The translations under genes and the position numbers were made by a program. From the NCBI GenBank assembly GCA_041739465.1, contig JBGSNX010000073.1, positions 62,001 through 126,000 on the forward strand: 64,000 nt of DNA, read 5' to 3'. Origin of the DNA: BOKV01 sp041739465 (lineage in GTDB: Bacteria; Pseudomonadota; Alphaproteobacteria; Rhizobiales; Rhizobiaceae). Shown here piece by piece: positions 35,316 to 44,168 of this stretch; the stretch's first letter is position 1, and each line of letters starts with the position of its first letter. The notes under the pieces are model-generated. The model was not told the origin of the DNA. It did no database searches and saw nothing but the letters and a program-made list of their open reading frames with translations.

Positions 35316-36263
35316 ATGCTTTCCTTGCGCAGTCCCCGTTTTGCAGCCCTTGCCTTGATTGCAGGGATTTTGCTTGCGCCAATTGATGCCAGTGCGCTGA
35401 CGCCTGTAGAGCCGGGTAACCGCAATGCCAGCCAGCCCGGCATTCCTGCAGGATCGGTTTCGCGGACGCGGGCCACCAATGGCAGTTTTCAGGGAAAATA
35501 CGAAAAAATCCGGGACCTGATTGGCCGGGACAAGAAATTGCAGCAGAAGATCAAGGTTGCGGCGGCAAAATACGGGATTGCCCCTGTTCACATCGTCGGC
35601 GCCCTGATCGGCGAGCACACCTACAATGTGGATGCACTTGATCATCTGCAGACCTATTTGGTGAAAGCAGCTTCTTATCTGGGCTCGGACCTTTCCTTCG
35701 AGCATGATGGCGAAAAAGTGCTCGATTTCGTCAAGCGGCCTGAGTTTGCCGCATGTGAAGCGCTGAGCGACAGCTATGATTTGTGGGCCTGCCGCGAAGA
35801 TGTCTGGGTAGCAAGTTTTCGTGGCAAGACCAATGGCGGCAAAGCCTGGCCAAACGACCGGTTTGGCCGAGCTTTTTTCCAGCCGATCTATGCCGGCCAG
35901 ACATTCGGTCTTGGGCAGCTCAACCCGCTGACAGCACTGCAGGTCAATGATCTGGTGGTGCGCACCAGTGGTTTCAAACCGCTCAATGCGGCGAAAGCAC
36001 CGGAAGTCTACAAGGCGATCATGGATCCGGACACCACGCTGCATTACATGGCGGCGGTGATCCGCATTTCGATTGACGCTTATGCCGCCATTGCAGGCTA
36101 CGACATCTCGACCAATCCGGGCATTACCTCGACCTTGTACAATCTTGGCGATGTGCGCCAGCGCGCGGCAGCCCTCAAGAAGCGCAAAGGCGTTCCGGAG
36201 GAAAATTATTACGGCTGGCTGGTGAACGACAAGCTTTCCGAACTACAAGCGCTGGTCAACTGA
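35316..36263 (+). CDS. DUF1402 family protein, probable secreted/periplasmic
   Basis: A 315-residue protein of the DUF1402 family, found in Hyphomicrobiales next to hslU. Residues 1 to about 27 look like a Sec signal peptide ending in the Ala-rich SAL region. The mature part contains AAKYGIAPVHIVGALIGEHTYN and GQTFGLGQLNPLTAL, which recall lysozyme-like lytic transglycosylases (an early Glu followed by a Gly-Leu-Gly-Gln segment). A murein-hydrolase role is therefore possible but unproven. The ATG at 35316 gives the signal peptide; a GTG at 35232 would bury it. Confidence 0.75.
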   Translation: MLSLRSPRFAALALIAGILLAPIDASALTPVEPGNRNASQPGIPAGSVSRTRATNGSFQGKYEKIRDLIGRDKKLQQKIKVAAAKYGIAPVHIVGALIGEHTYNVDALDHLQTYLVKAASYLGSDLSFEHDGEKVLDFVKRPEFAACEALSDSYDLWACREDVWVASFRGKTNGGKAWPNDRFGRAFFQPIYAGQTFGLGQLNPLTALQVNDLVVRTSGFKPLNAAKAPEVYKAIMDPDTTLHYMAAVIRISIDAYAAIAGYDISTNPGITSTLYNLGDVRQRAAALKKRKGVPEENYYGWLVNDKLSELQALVN

Positions 36264-36269
36264 GCCGGC

Positions 36270-36644
36270 TCAATTTTGCCGCCGCCGTTGCGAGCGGCGT
36301 TTTACGTCAAACAGCAGCGCTTCAAGATCATCGCGGCCAAGGTGGCTGATCCGTTCGGCAACCAGATTGGCAAACTCCGTGGCTTCCGGCGAAAGGCCCG
36401 CGGTATCTACCACAATGCGCGGATGGGAAATGCGCGCCAGATCGAGAAGTTCATCGGCATCGTCCCAGATCACGTTGAAATAACTGATGATGCGCTGGAT
36501 GAAATCCCAGCTCGGCTTGCCCCGCTTGCCATTTTCCAGGGCAGACAACCACGCTGCCGACACACCAAGGGCTGCGGCCATCTGTTTCTGGTTGACGCCT
36601 TTGGTGGCGCGCAGTTCGCGCACCCTTCGCCCAAACGGCGTCAT
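36270..36644 (-). CDS. XRE-family helix-turn-helix regulator
   Basis: A 124-residue protein with an N-terminal XRE/Cro DNA-binding domain: RRVRELRATKGVNQKQMAAA, then LGVSAAWLSALENGKRGKPS, the recognition helix. The C-terminal half is helical and has no recognised sensor fold. Its ATG overlaps the smr stop as ATGA, so it is read with smr, mltA and perhaps timA. The target is unknown. It converges on the DUF1402 gene with a 6-bp gap and no visible terminator. Confidence 0.85.
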   Translation of the reverse strand: MTPFGRRVRELRATKGVNQKQMAAALGVSAAWLSALENGKRGKPSWDFIQRIISYFNVIWDDADELLDLARISHPRIVVDTAGLSPEATEFANLVAERISHLGRDDLEALLFDVKRRSQRRRQN

Positions 36645-37246
36645 TTGCCACCATCCTTGGCAGGCTTGTCTCGGCGCAGGCGAACATAAATTGCTCCCTC
36701 GCCCCCATGCTCGGCATGCGCGGTGCGGTGGCCTCCCACAAGCAGTTTGAACGGCTTTTCCTGAAACCACAGCGGAACGGCGCGCCGAAGCACACCTTCG
36801 CTGCTTCTGCCCTTGCCGGTAATGACCAGCAGAATGCGGGCACCACTGTCGCGGGACTGCCGCACAAACCGTAGCAATTCATCGTGTGCGGCGCGTTCAG
36901 TCATTCCGTGAAGGTCAATGCGCGCATCAATTTCAAGGCGGCCCTTGCGAATGTCGCGCACGGTCTTTGCATCGATCAGCGCCTGGCCCGAATTGGCCGG
37001 CCGGGACACCGGCGGAATGTAGGGCGGCAGAAATGGCAATTTGGGCCCGGCTTGCGGAAATACCGGCGCAGTGGCCTTTTCGCGCTTTACCGGTTTTTCA
37101 GGTTCCTTCGCCGGTTCATGGTCTAGCCATGCTTGCAGTGGCTCATCGTTTGACGCTGCAGTTCCGGCCAAGGGTGTAACGCTGCGGCGGATACGGTCCC
37201 ACAATTCGCGCTCTTCAACGCTGAGGCCTCGCTTTCCCCGTTTCAT
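36641..37246 (-). CDS. Smr/MutS2 C-terminal domain protein
   Basis: A 201-residue protein. After a variable, Pro/Lys-rich N-terminal half of about 90 residues comes an Smr domain: IDARIDLHGMTERAAHDEL with the DLHG motif, then ILLVITGKGRSSEG with the TGxG motif, and GGEGAIYVRLRR. Smr domains are nucleases or nucleic-acid binders acting in MutS2 and in ribosome rescue; stand-alone bacterial versions such as E. coli SmrA cut DNA. The biological substrate here is unknown. It lies between mltA (13-bp gap) and the HTH regulator (4-bp overlap). Confidence 0.87.
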   Translation of the reverse strand: MKRGKRGLSVEERELWDRIRRSVTPLAGTAASNDEPLQAWLDHEPAKEPEKPVKREKATAPVFPQAGPKLPFLPPYIPPVSRPANSGQALIDAKTVRDIRKGRLEIDARIDLHGMTERAAHDELLRFVRQSRDSGARILLVITGKGRSSEGVLRRAVPLWFQEKPFKLLVGGHRTAHAEHGGEGAIYVRLRRDKPAKDGGK

Positions 37247-37259
37247 AGGATACCGGCCA

Positions 37260-38336
37260 TCAGGAATTCACACGGGTTTTTGGGCGAAGAACATAAAAGT
37301 CCGCTGCGTGGCGCACTGCACCGGCGATATCGCCCGCTGCCATGCCCGACCCGATGAAGAGATCACCCCTGCAAGGACCAACAATCGCTGTTCCGGTATC
37401 CTGAGCCACCATCAAGCAGCGAAAGTCTTTGCCAAGCCCGGCAATTGCCTGATGGGCGACAATGAAAACCGGCGTACCGAAGGTGTGCAATTGATGATCC
37501 ACGGCAAGGCTGCGCCCTGCACTGAGCGGAACCGAGGCGGCAGCAACGGGTCCCAGTGATGCATCATCCTGCGTTGTTCGTTGGAAAAAAATGAAAGACC
37601 GGTTGCGGTTCATCAATTGCCGGGCGCGGGCAGCATCAGCGTCCAGCCAAAGGCGGATAGCCTGCATGGTCACGTCTTCGCGCCGCAAATGGCCGTTCTC
37701 GATCAACCAGGCACCTATGGGCGTGAACGGATGGCCGCTTTTACCATCATAGGAAATGCGCCAGACCTCGCCATTGGTCATGTTGAGCCGGGCAGATCCT
37801 TGAATGTGAACGAAGAAGCCATCTACCGGGCTTTCAATCCATGCCAGTTCCAGACCTTTTCCCGCCAGCGCACCTGCCTCGATGGCCGGCCGGTCGAGAT
37901 ATTCCTCAAAGCCGTGCGGAGTTTTTCTGGCAAACCTGAACGAAGCGTCTATCCCGGCGGGGCGGGTAAAGTCATCGATTTCGGCCAGATCGTGCGGCCT
38001 TGCGTAAAGGGGATAGCTGAACCGCGGCGTTTGCACCGGTGATGCTGAAAGTTCAGGTTCGTAGTAGGCGGTGACAAAGCCGGCGCCGCTATCAGGCACC
38101 AGTTTTTCCGGCTGGAAGTTCTCTTCAAAAAACGCTCTGGCGTTTTGCGGCGGGCACCCAAGTGCAGTTGGCGCAAGCCCCGCCAAACCGGCGGCATCGA
38201 TGCCCAGCTGCTTGGTCGTGTAGGGTTTTTGCGCCATGCGAATTGCGCTTTGCCTGAAGCAGGCCAGCGCTGCGCCGTGATCGTCCCCGTTCCAGCCCGG
38301 CAGTTGCGAAAATGAACAAGGTTCGAAGCGGGCCAT
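37260..38336 (-). CDS. mltA: Membrane-bound lytic murein transglycosylase A
   Basis: MltA cleaves peptidoglycan glycan strands to 1,6-anhydro-muropeptides. The 358-residue chain has the double-psi barrel MltA domain (about 120-230: FVTAYYEPELSAS, FFVHIQGSARL) and the C-terminal 3D domain, whose catalytic Asp is in AQDTGTAIVGPCRGDLF. Family members are usually secreted or lipoproteins, yet neither this ATG nor the longer frame to 38462 encodes a convincing signal peptide. It follows timA after 53 bp. Its product could feed the recycling branch encoded at 2.4-4.8 kb. Confidence 0.92.
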   Translation of the reverse strand: MARFEPCSFSQLPGWNGDDHGAALACFRQSAIRMAQKPYTTKQLGIDAAGLAGLAPTALGCPPQNARAFFEENFQPEKLVPDSGAGFVTAYYEPELSASPVQTPRFSYPLYARPHDLAEIDDFTRPAGIDASFRFARKTPHGFEEYLDRPAIEAGALAGKGLELAWIESPVDGFFVHIQGSARLNMTNGEVWRISYDGKSGHPFTPIGAWLIENGHLRREDVTMQAIRLWLDADAARARQLMNRNRSFIFFQRTTQDDASLGPVAAASVPLSAGRSLAVDHQLHTFGTPVFIVAHQAIAGLGKDFRCLMVAQDTGTAIVGPCRGDLFIGSGMAAGDIAGAVRHAADFYVLRPKTRVNS

Positions 38337-38389
38337 ATTTTCGCACGGTTTGAAAACCGTCCCGTTTGGGACGGTCTGGATGGCAGGTT

Positions 38390-39106
38390 TCAGGAACCCG
38401 ATTCGGTGGCAACAAGTTTCCAGTTGGGATCGCGCGAGCGGGTGTCCCTTGCAAAGGTCCACACATCGGTAACTTCAGCCACTTGCTCGGCATCGCCATC
38501 AACCACCTTGCCTTCGGCATTCATCGTTGCCGAAATGATCTGGCTTACAAAGCGCACTGTGACGTGGCTTTCGCTGCGCTGCATTTCAGCGCCGACGAGC
38601 GTGGCAGAATCTATTCCAACAAATGTCGAGCGCACCTGCTCACCCTTTGCTTCGCGCTCGCCAATTGCGGTGGAAAAACCTTCAAAGACTTCGCGTGACA
38701 AAAGGTTGCGCAGCGCCTTGCGATCGCCATCGGCAAAGGCCGTGACAATCATTTCATAGGCCATTTTTGCGCCTTCCAGGAAAGACTTGGGTTCGAAAGT
38801 GGAATCGGCAGCGTTGAGTTCGCGCAGCGCCGTGTTCAGCTTGGTACCGGGCTTGGCGATCTCGTCGATCACGGCTTGTGCCCGCGTTATGGTATTGCCT
38901 TCCGGCTCGGCTGGCGCACCCTTGCGCGGCAGTGTGACGATGTTGTCCTTTGCTGTATTGCGGTTTGCCGGTCCTTCCGAATTGCGCGGGTCGAATGGCG
39001 GCGGCTGATGGCCGTCGCGCTTTCCAAGGACCGAGCGCAGGCGCAACAGTATGAAAACCGTCACCGCAATCAGTATCAAAGTGGTAGGATCGTTAAATAT
39101 GCTCAT
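38390..39106 (-). CDS. Tim44/TimA-family membrane-anchored adaptor protein
   Basis: A 238-residue protein with an N-terminal membrane anchor (about 7-22, TTLILIAVTVFILLRLRS) and a linker rich in Pro and Asn. Its C-terminal Tim44-like domain (about 100-235) contains YEMIVTAFADGDRKALRNLL and a beta-rich core. Mitochondrial Tim44 tethers Hsp70 to the import channel. The bacterial relatives are annotated as putative adaptors of unknown partner. It lies upstream of mltA and is divergent from fxsA and secB. Confidence 0.88.
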   Translation of the reverse strand: MSIFNDPTTLILIAVTVFILLRLRSVLGKRDGHQPPPFDPRNSEGPANRNTAKDNIVTLPRKGAPAEPEGNTITRAQAVIDEIAKPGTKLNTALRELNAADSTFEPKSFLEGAKMAYEMIVTAFADGDRKALRNLLSREVFEGFSTAIGEREAKGEQVRSTFVGIDSATLVGAEMQRSESHVTVRFVSQIISATMNAEGKVVDGDAEQVAEVTDVWTFARDTRSRDPNWKLVATESGS

Positions 39107-39251
39107 GAGCTCGCCACAACTTCCATTTGTTCGGCTGATATAGTCGCTTTGGCGGGAGTTTCAAAGCGGCCATTGGACTCTTTGGCAAGCCGCATTGCAA
39201 AGTCTGACCGCAAGTGTTCATTCGAGCGACAATCCATCTGGATCTTTCACC

Positions 39252-39764
39252 ATGCGTTTTCCTGTTTTTGCACTGCTGCTGCTTTCTTGGCCAATTGCAG
39301 AAATTACGCTGTTTGCGTTTGTGGCTGGCAAGATCGGCATACTTTCGGGCCTTTTGATGCTGGTGGCCGCGATGTTGGCTGGCGGCCTGGTACTGCGGAT
39401 TGCCGGAACATCCGGATTGCTGCGGATGCAGACGGCCATGGCGGCGGGCGAATCTCCCGGCAAGGAGCTTGCCAATTCCGCGCTGATTTTCGTCTCGGCA
39501 ATGCTTCTCATCGTGCCCGGATTTGCAAGTGATGTCGTCGGACTTGTGCTGCTGCTGCCGTTCGTGCGCAATCTTGTATGGAAGTGGTTTGCCGCCAATT
39601 CAATCATTGTGCAGATGCCGGGCGGCTTTCCCGGCGCCCGCAGAGCTGGTTCGAGGCGCGGAGAACCGGGCGTGGTGGATCTTGATCCCGACGAATTCAG
39701 CGTGCATGAAGCCGGTGAACCCCATGACAACCAGACGAAACGGCGTTTGGACGGTCCCAGCTAA
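39252..39764 (+). CDS. FxsA family inner-membrane protein
   Basis: A 170-residue FxsA-family protein. Three to four hydrophobic segments cover residues 1-110 (FPVFALLLLSWPIAEITLF, GLLMLVAAMLAGGLVLRIAG, ALIFVSAMLLIVPGFASDV and VVGLVLLLPFVRNLVWKWF). A charged C-terminal tail follows, ending in an acidic cluster. E. coli FxsA overproduction relieves phage T7 exclusion by F plasmid; the normal role is unknown. The ATG at 39252 gives the family N-terminus. It is divergent from timA across a 145-bp gap that holds no feature I recognise. Confidence 0.87.
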   Translation: MRFPVFALLLLSWPIAEITLFAFVAGKIGILSGLLMLVAAMLAGGLVLRIAGTSGLLRMQTAMAAGESPGKELANSALIFVSAMLLIVPGFASDVVGLVLLLPFVRNLVWKWFAANSIIVQMPGGFPGARRAGSRRGEPGVVDLDPDEFSVHEAGEPHDNQTKRRLDGPS

Positions 39765-39895
39765 AGCGAAGATGCGCTGGCTGCTGATCTTGTTTCCAGC
39801 CAACCGGCATGCTAGCCAGCCGCATCTGCAATGGGTGGTTCCTTGTTCCGGATTTCCGGCGGCACCACGGACTTTCAATCAGGGACGGGCATTCC

Positions 39896-40399
39896 ATGGC
39901 CAAAGCTTCGACACCGAAGGAAGAGAACAGCGCAACGCAGGCACAGCCGCCAATGCTCAGCGTGCTTGCGCAGTACATCAAGGATTTCTCGTTCGAAAAT
40001 CCAAATTCCCCAGGTTCGCTGCGGCCACGCGAGAATTCCCCTGAAATCAACATCAACATCAATGTAAGCGCCACCTCGATCACCCAGAATGATTTCGAAG
40101 TGGTCCTTCACCTTGAAGCCAAGGCCGCCGAAGGCAAGTCGGGCGATGCCAAGGGTGTCGTGTTCAATGCCGAGCTGGTCTATGCCGGCATTTTCAGGCT
40201 TCAGGGTATCGCGCAGGAATCCTTGCAGCCGGCATTGCTGATCGAATGCCCGCGCATCCTTTTCCCGTTTGCACGGCAGATCATTGCCGATGCGACCCGA
40301 AATGGCGGCTTTCCTCCGCTAATGATCGACCCCATCGATTTCGCCCGCCTTTTCCAGTCGCGCATGGCGGAACAGGCCAAGACTAAGATAACCAACTGA
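39896..40399 (+). CDS. secB: Protein-export chaperone SecB
   Basis: SecB keeps preproteins unfolded and hands them to SecA. The 167-residue protein has the tetramer-forming core with QYIKDFSFENPN near the N-terminus, the ININ repeat region, and IECPRILFPFARQIIADATR plus GGFPPLMIDPIDF near the C-terminus, both strongly conserved. The ATG at 39896 has AGGGAC nine bases upstream and replaces a longer frame beginning at 39809. It converges on dnaQ. Confidence 0.97.
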   Translation: MAKASTPKEENSATQAQPPMLSVLAQYIKDFSFENPNSPGSLRPRENSPEINININVSATSITQNDFEVVLHLEAKAAEGKSGDAKGVVFNAELVYAGIFRLQGIAQESLQPALLIECPRILFPFARQIIADATRNGGFPPLMIDPIDFARLFQSRMAEQAKTKITN

Positions 40400-40418
40400 T
40401 CCTTGCCGGCTGAGGCTG

Positions 40419-41132
40419 TCAGGAATAGCGGGCCCAGATTGCTTCAGGGCCCAGCGTTTCCACGAACAGCTTGTGGCGCTCGATTTCACCCCGCGTCAGT
40501 CTTTCGGGCAGTGGCTGCGTCCTGTTGCGCCGTCCCTCAAATGCGGTGTCAGCAGAATTGTCGCCATTTTCAGACGTGACGCTGACATTCAGATCAGCGT
40601 CCAGAATGAGCGCAGCCTGCTTGCCACCATTGAGTTCGATGTAGACTTCGGCCAGCAATTCGGCGTCGAGCAAGGCTCCATGTTTGGTGCGGTGCGAATT
40701 GTCGATGCCATAGCGTGAACACAGTGCATCCAGTGAATTCGGCCCCATCGGATGCTTGCGGCGAGCAATCTGCAGCGTGTCGATAACCCTGTCCTGGGCA
40801 ATCGGTGGAATGTTCAGCCGCGCCAACTCGGCATTGATGAAACCCATGTCAAAGCTGGCATTGTGCGCGACGAGTACCGCATCCGTAACGAATGCCAGAA
40901 AGGCTTCGGCAATTTGCGGAAAAGTAGGTTTGTCGGCTAGGTCTGCATCGCTGATGCCGTGGACACGTTGCGCCTCTGGATGAACCGGACGGCCTTGCGT
41001 ATTGATGTAGGTGTGGAAGCTTCGCCCGGTCGGAAAACCGTTCTCAAGTTCAACCGCGCCTATCTCGATAACCCGGTCGCCCTGGTCATGGCGAAGGCCG
41101 GTGGTCTCGGTATCAAATATGATCTCGCGCAT
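40419..41132 (-). CDS. dnaQ: DNA polymerase III epsilon subunit (proofreading exonuclease)
   Basis: DnaQ is the 3'-5' proofreading exonuclease of the replicative polymerase. The 237-residue protein has Exo I with Asp7 and Glu9 in FDTETTGL, Exo II VAHNASFDMGF, and Exo III HRTKHGALLDAELLAEVY with the general-base His. A short C-terminal tail follows for binding the alpha subunit. The ATG at 41132 is preferred over a GTG three codons upstream. It follows coaE by 101 bp and is read away from the origin. Confidence 0.97.
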   Translation of the reverse strand: MREIIFDTETTGLRHDQGDRVIEIGAVELENGFPTGRSFHTYINTQGRPVHPEAQRVHGISDADLADKPTFPQIAEAFLAFVTDAVLVAHNASFDMGFINAELARLNIPPIAQDRVIDTLQIARRKHPMGPNSLDALCSRYGIDNSHRTKHGALLDAELLAEVYIELNGGKQAALILDADLNVSVTSENGDNSADTAFEGRRNRTQPLPERLTRGEIERHKLFVETLGPEAIWARYS

Positions 41133-41233
41133 GGTTCCCACGTCGGGTTCAGGTTGATCTGGAAGCGATAGCGCGACACTGCATCATTGCCGCGAGATAT
41201 TGCCCACAAAATCTGGTCTTGATCACAGGTTTT

Positions 41234-41851
41234 TCAATGCGGCTTGCCGCGTTGGATTGGCTGCCACTTACCCGTGCGCACCGCTTCAACGATCTTTGCG
41301 ACCTGGGCTTTGGCATTCTCGATGCCAAAATCGGTGACAACCACAAAGTCAGCGAGCTGCCGCTTTTGGGCGTCCGGGATCTGCCGGGCGCGGATCGCTG
41401 CAAACTTTTCCTCGTTCATGCCGGGCCTTGCAAGAACCCGGCGCTGCTGTTCGTCCGGTTCTGCCGTCACCACCACGATACCATCAACCCGGTTTTCGCC
41501 ACCGGTTTCAAACAGCAGCGGAATGTCCAGAACAACCAGTTTTTGGCCACTTGCGCGGGCATTTTCCAGGAAGATGCGCTCTTCTTCATGTACCAACGGG
41601 TGAATTGCCTGCTCCAGTTTGCGCATTGCCTCGGAATTGCCGATGACCTTTGCGGAAAGAAGGTTGCGATCCACCTTTCCGTCGATGACGGTGCCGGGAA
41701 ACAGGGCTTCAACGACAGGGGCAGCCTTGCCTGCATAAAGCGCATGAACCGTGGCATCTGCATCGTGAACCATGATGCCAAGGGCGCGGAACATTGCTGC
41801 CGTGGTTGATTTTCCCATGCCGATTGAACCGGTAAGGCCAAGCACGATCAT
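41234..41851 (-). CDS. coaE: Dephospho-CoA kinase
   Basis: CoaE phosphorylates the ribose 3'-OH of dephospho-CoA, the last step of CoA synthesis. The 205-residue P-loop kinase has GSIGMGKS at 8-15, DADATVHALY with the base Asp, and LVVLDIPLLFETG, the substrate lid region. Its ATG overlaps the aroE stop as ATGA. The aroE-coaE-dnaQ order is a conserved alphaproteobacterial arrangement beside the origin. Confidence 0.97.
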   Translation of the reverse strand: MIVLGLTGSIGMGKSTTAAMFRALGIMVHDADATVHALYAGKAAPVVEALFPGTVIDGKVDRNLLSAKVIGNSEAMRKLEQAIHPLVHEEERIFLENARASGQKLVVLDIPLLFETGGENRVDGIVVVTAEPDEQQRRVLARPGMNEEKFAAIRARQIPDAQKRQLADFVVVTDFGIENAKAQVAKIVEAVRTGKWQPIQRGKPH

Positions 41852-42687
41852 TTTTGTGCTGTCCTTTTCTCGAGGATCGCAAGAAGGTGTAGGCGCAGCC
41901 CGGCATCCACTTGCGGCTTGACGCCAAACCAGCGCTCAAAACCCGGTACCGCCTGGTGCAGCAGCATGCCGAGCCCGTCAATGGTCGCAAGGCCGCGTTC
42001 TTTTGCCTGCGCAAGAAACGGGGTTACCAGCGGAACATAGACAATGTCGGTGATGATCGCGTCGGCAGGTGCGTATTCAAGGCTGACAGGCTGATCGGCA
42101 TTGCCGCCCATGCCAAGCGAGGTGGTGTTGACGATGAATTTTGCATCGACGGCGAGTTTTTCGGCCATTTCCAAAGGATATGCCGAAACCTTGCTGCCAA
42201 AGTTTCTTGCCAATTCCTGTGCTCGCGGCAGCGACCGGTTGGCAATGGCTATTTTCTCAAACCCTGCCGATATTAAGCCATGGACGATTGCACGCGCAGC
42301 GCCACCAGCGCCAAGCACCAATGCCGAGCCCGCAGAGCGCCAGTTGGAGCTGAAATCATCGAGATTTGCGCAAAATCCATAGCTATCAGTACAACTACCG
42401 CAAATTTTGCTGTTTTCGATCCACAAGGTGTTGACCGCACCAATGGCTGTGGCCTCGCCATCGAGGCTGTCGCACATGGCAAAGGCCAGTTCCTTGTGTG
42501 GAATTGTTACGTTCCCCCCGGCAAATCCTTTGTCGGCAAAGCTTTTCACGAATGCCGGGAAATCTGCCGGATCGACGGCCAGCCGCTCGTAACTTCCGTC
42601 GATGCCATAACGGCGCAGCCAGAAGCCGTGAAGATCTGGCGAGAGCGAGTGGGAAATCGGCCAGCCGGTCACAAATGCCTTTTTCAC
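41848..42687 (-). CDS. aroE: Shikimate dehydrogenase (NADP+)
   Basis: AroE reduces 3-dehydroshikimate to shikimate. The 279-residue protein has SHSLSPDLHGFW (substrate serines), the catalytic Lys in NVTIPHKE with Asp in SCTDSYGF, and the nucleotide loop GAGGAARA followed by IANRS, consistent with NADPH preference. It lies 9 bp after maf and overlaps coaE by 4 bp. Confidence 0.97.
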   Translation of the reverse strand: MKKAFVTGWPISHSLSPDLHGFWLRRYGIDGSYERLAVDPADFPAFVKSFADKGFAGGNVTIPHKELAFAMCDSLDGEATAIGAVNTLWIENSKICGSCTDSYGFCANLDDFSSNWRSAGSALVLGAGGAARAIVHGLISAGFEKIAIANRSLPRAQELARNFGSKVSAYPLEMAEKLAVDAKFIVNTTSLGMGGNADQPVSLEYAPADAIITDIVYVPLVTPFLAQAKERGLATIDGLGMLLHQAVPGFERWFGVKPQVDAGLRLHLLAILEKRTAQK

Positions 42688-42696
42688 GATTTCTTC

Positions 42697-43305
42697 CTAG
42701 CCATCAATCAGCTTTCTTTGCCGCAATTCTTCCAGAACCGGCAAGAGCGGCAAGCCGATCACCGAGAAAAAGTCGCCTTCGAATGTTTCGATGAGTTGCG
42801 CGCCCATCCCTTCGATCTGGTAAGCGCCAACACTTCCAAGCGCATTCTTGCCGACAGCTGCAAGGTGCCTTCCGATGAAACCGGGATCAAGGGTGCGAAA
42901 AGTTATACGGCTTGTCGCCACATGGCTCCACACCGTTTCACCGCGGTTTGCCAGCGCGACCGCACTGTTCAAAATATGCGTTTGCCCCGAAAGCAGCAGC
43001 AGGCGCCGGGCGGCTTCTTCCATGTTGGCGGGCTTGTGCAGGATTTCGTCGTTGAAGCTGAGGGTCTGATCCGAGCCGATCACGAATGCTGAAGGGTGGC
43101 GTTCAGACACTTCCTGTGCCTTTGCCTGTGAGAGAATCAGCGCAACTTCCTTTGGCGTTGTGCCAGTTCCATCAAGGGCAGCCTCGATGGCGCGCTCATC
43201 AATGTTTGCCGGTATTGTTTCAATGGCGAGCCCGGCGTTTTTTAGCATTGTGGCCCGCCAAGGACTTGCGGAGGCGAGGATCAACCTGACAGCAGCGGGG
43301 CTCAT
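42697..43305 (-). CDS. maf: Maf-family nucleoside triphosphate pyrophosphatase
   Basis: A Maf-like NTP pyrophosphatase of 202 residues, thought to remove non-canonical or modified nucleotides such as dTTP/UTP analogues. It shows the family N-terminus LILASASPWRATML, where the second conserved Arg of SxSxRR is Trp-Arg here, and the acidic catalytic segment FVIGSDQTLSF. Its ATG overlaps the upstream ppsR-like gene as ATGA. The substrate subclass (YhdE or YceF) cannot be assigned by eye. Confidence 0.92.
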   Translation of the reverse strand: MSPAAVRLILASASPWRATMLKNAGLAIETIPANIDERAIEAALDGTGTTPKEVALILSQAKAQEVSERHPSAFVIGSDQTLSFNDEILHKPANMEEAARRLLLLSGQTHILNSAVALANRGETVWSHVATSRITFRTLDPGFIGRHLAAVGKNALGSVGAYQIEGMGAQLIETFEGDFFSVIGLPLLPVLEELRQRKLIDG

Positions 43306-44153
43306 CGTGCCTGGCTCCCGGCATTGAATTTCGCCAGATGTTCGGCGCGCAGGCTCAGTATCGCGGCTGCAGTTTCCTCGATTGATTTGCGGGAAACATC
43401 AATCATCGGCCAATTACGTTTCTGGCAGAGTTTTCTGGTGTGCGCCAGTTCCTCGGCAATTGCGGCCCGATCTATGTAGACGGGGCTGGGAGAGGTGACG
43501 CCATCGCCCAAAATACGGTTCTGGCGAACCTGGAATATCCGGTCTGTGGTGGCAATCAGCGCGACAACCAGCGGCCGCTTTGCAGCCAGAATGGCGGGGG
43601 GTAGATCAACCCCCGGCACTATGGGGACGTTTGCAGTCTTCACGCCACGATTGGCAAGGTAAATGCTGGTTGGCGTTTTCGACGTGCGGCTGATGCCGAT
43701 CAAGATAATATCGGCATCCTCGATGTTTTCGGGCAAGGCTCCGTCATCGTGCATCATCGTGAAATTCAAGGCGTCGATGCGGCTGAAATATTCAGCATTG
43801 AGCTCATGCTGGGCACCGACTTTTCGCGCCGCAGGAATACCCAGATAAGCCTGGAATATCTGAAAAACCGGCTCGAGCAAGGATGTGCATGGCGTGCCCA
43901 TGCGCTTGCAGTTTTCCTCCAGCAGCTGGCCAAGGTCGCTGTCGGCAATGGTATAGAGGACAATTCCAGGTTCCAGGTCGATTGCCGCTATCACTTTTTC
44001 AAGGTGTTTGCGGTTTCTGACCAGCGGGTAGACGTGCTCGATTGCCTGGGTGCGCTTGTATTGCGAAGTGACCGCGCGGCTGGCAGCAATCAGCGTTTCG
44101 CCGGTGGCATCGGAAATCAGGTGCAGGTGAAAATAGGTTTCTGCCTGGTTCAT
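43302..44153 (-). CDS. ppsR: PpsR/PDRP (DUF299) bifunctional kinase-pyrophosphorylase
   Basis: The DUF299 serine/threonine kinase and phosphotransferase that switches pyruvate phosphate dikinase or PEP synthetase off and on. The 283-residue protein has LISDATGETL near the N-terminus and the P-loop GISRTSKT at 153-160. In alphaproteobacteria the partner is usually PPDK. The ATG at 44153 (MNQAETYFHLH) fits family N-termini; the open frame upstream runs into the probable origin. It starts a leftward unit with maf, aroE and coaE. Confidence 0.93.
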   Translation of the reverse strand: MNQAETYFHLHLISDATGETLIAASRAVTSQYKRTQAIEHVYPLVRNRKHLEKVIAAIDLEPGIVLYTIADSDLGQLLEENCKRMGTPCTSLLEPVFQIFQAYLGIPAARKVGAQHELNAEYFSRIDALNFTMMHDDGALPENIEDADIILIGISRTSKTPTSIYLANRGVKTANVPIVPGVDLPPAILAAKRPLVVALIATTDRIFQVRQNRILGDGVTSPSPVYIDRAAIAEELAHTRKLCQKRNWPMIDVSRKSIEETAAAILSLRAEHLAKFNAGSQAR

Positions 44154-44168
44154 CGTTGCGGACGGGCC

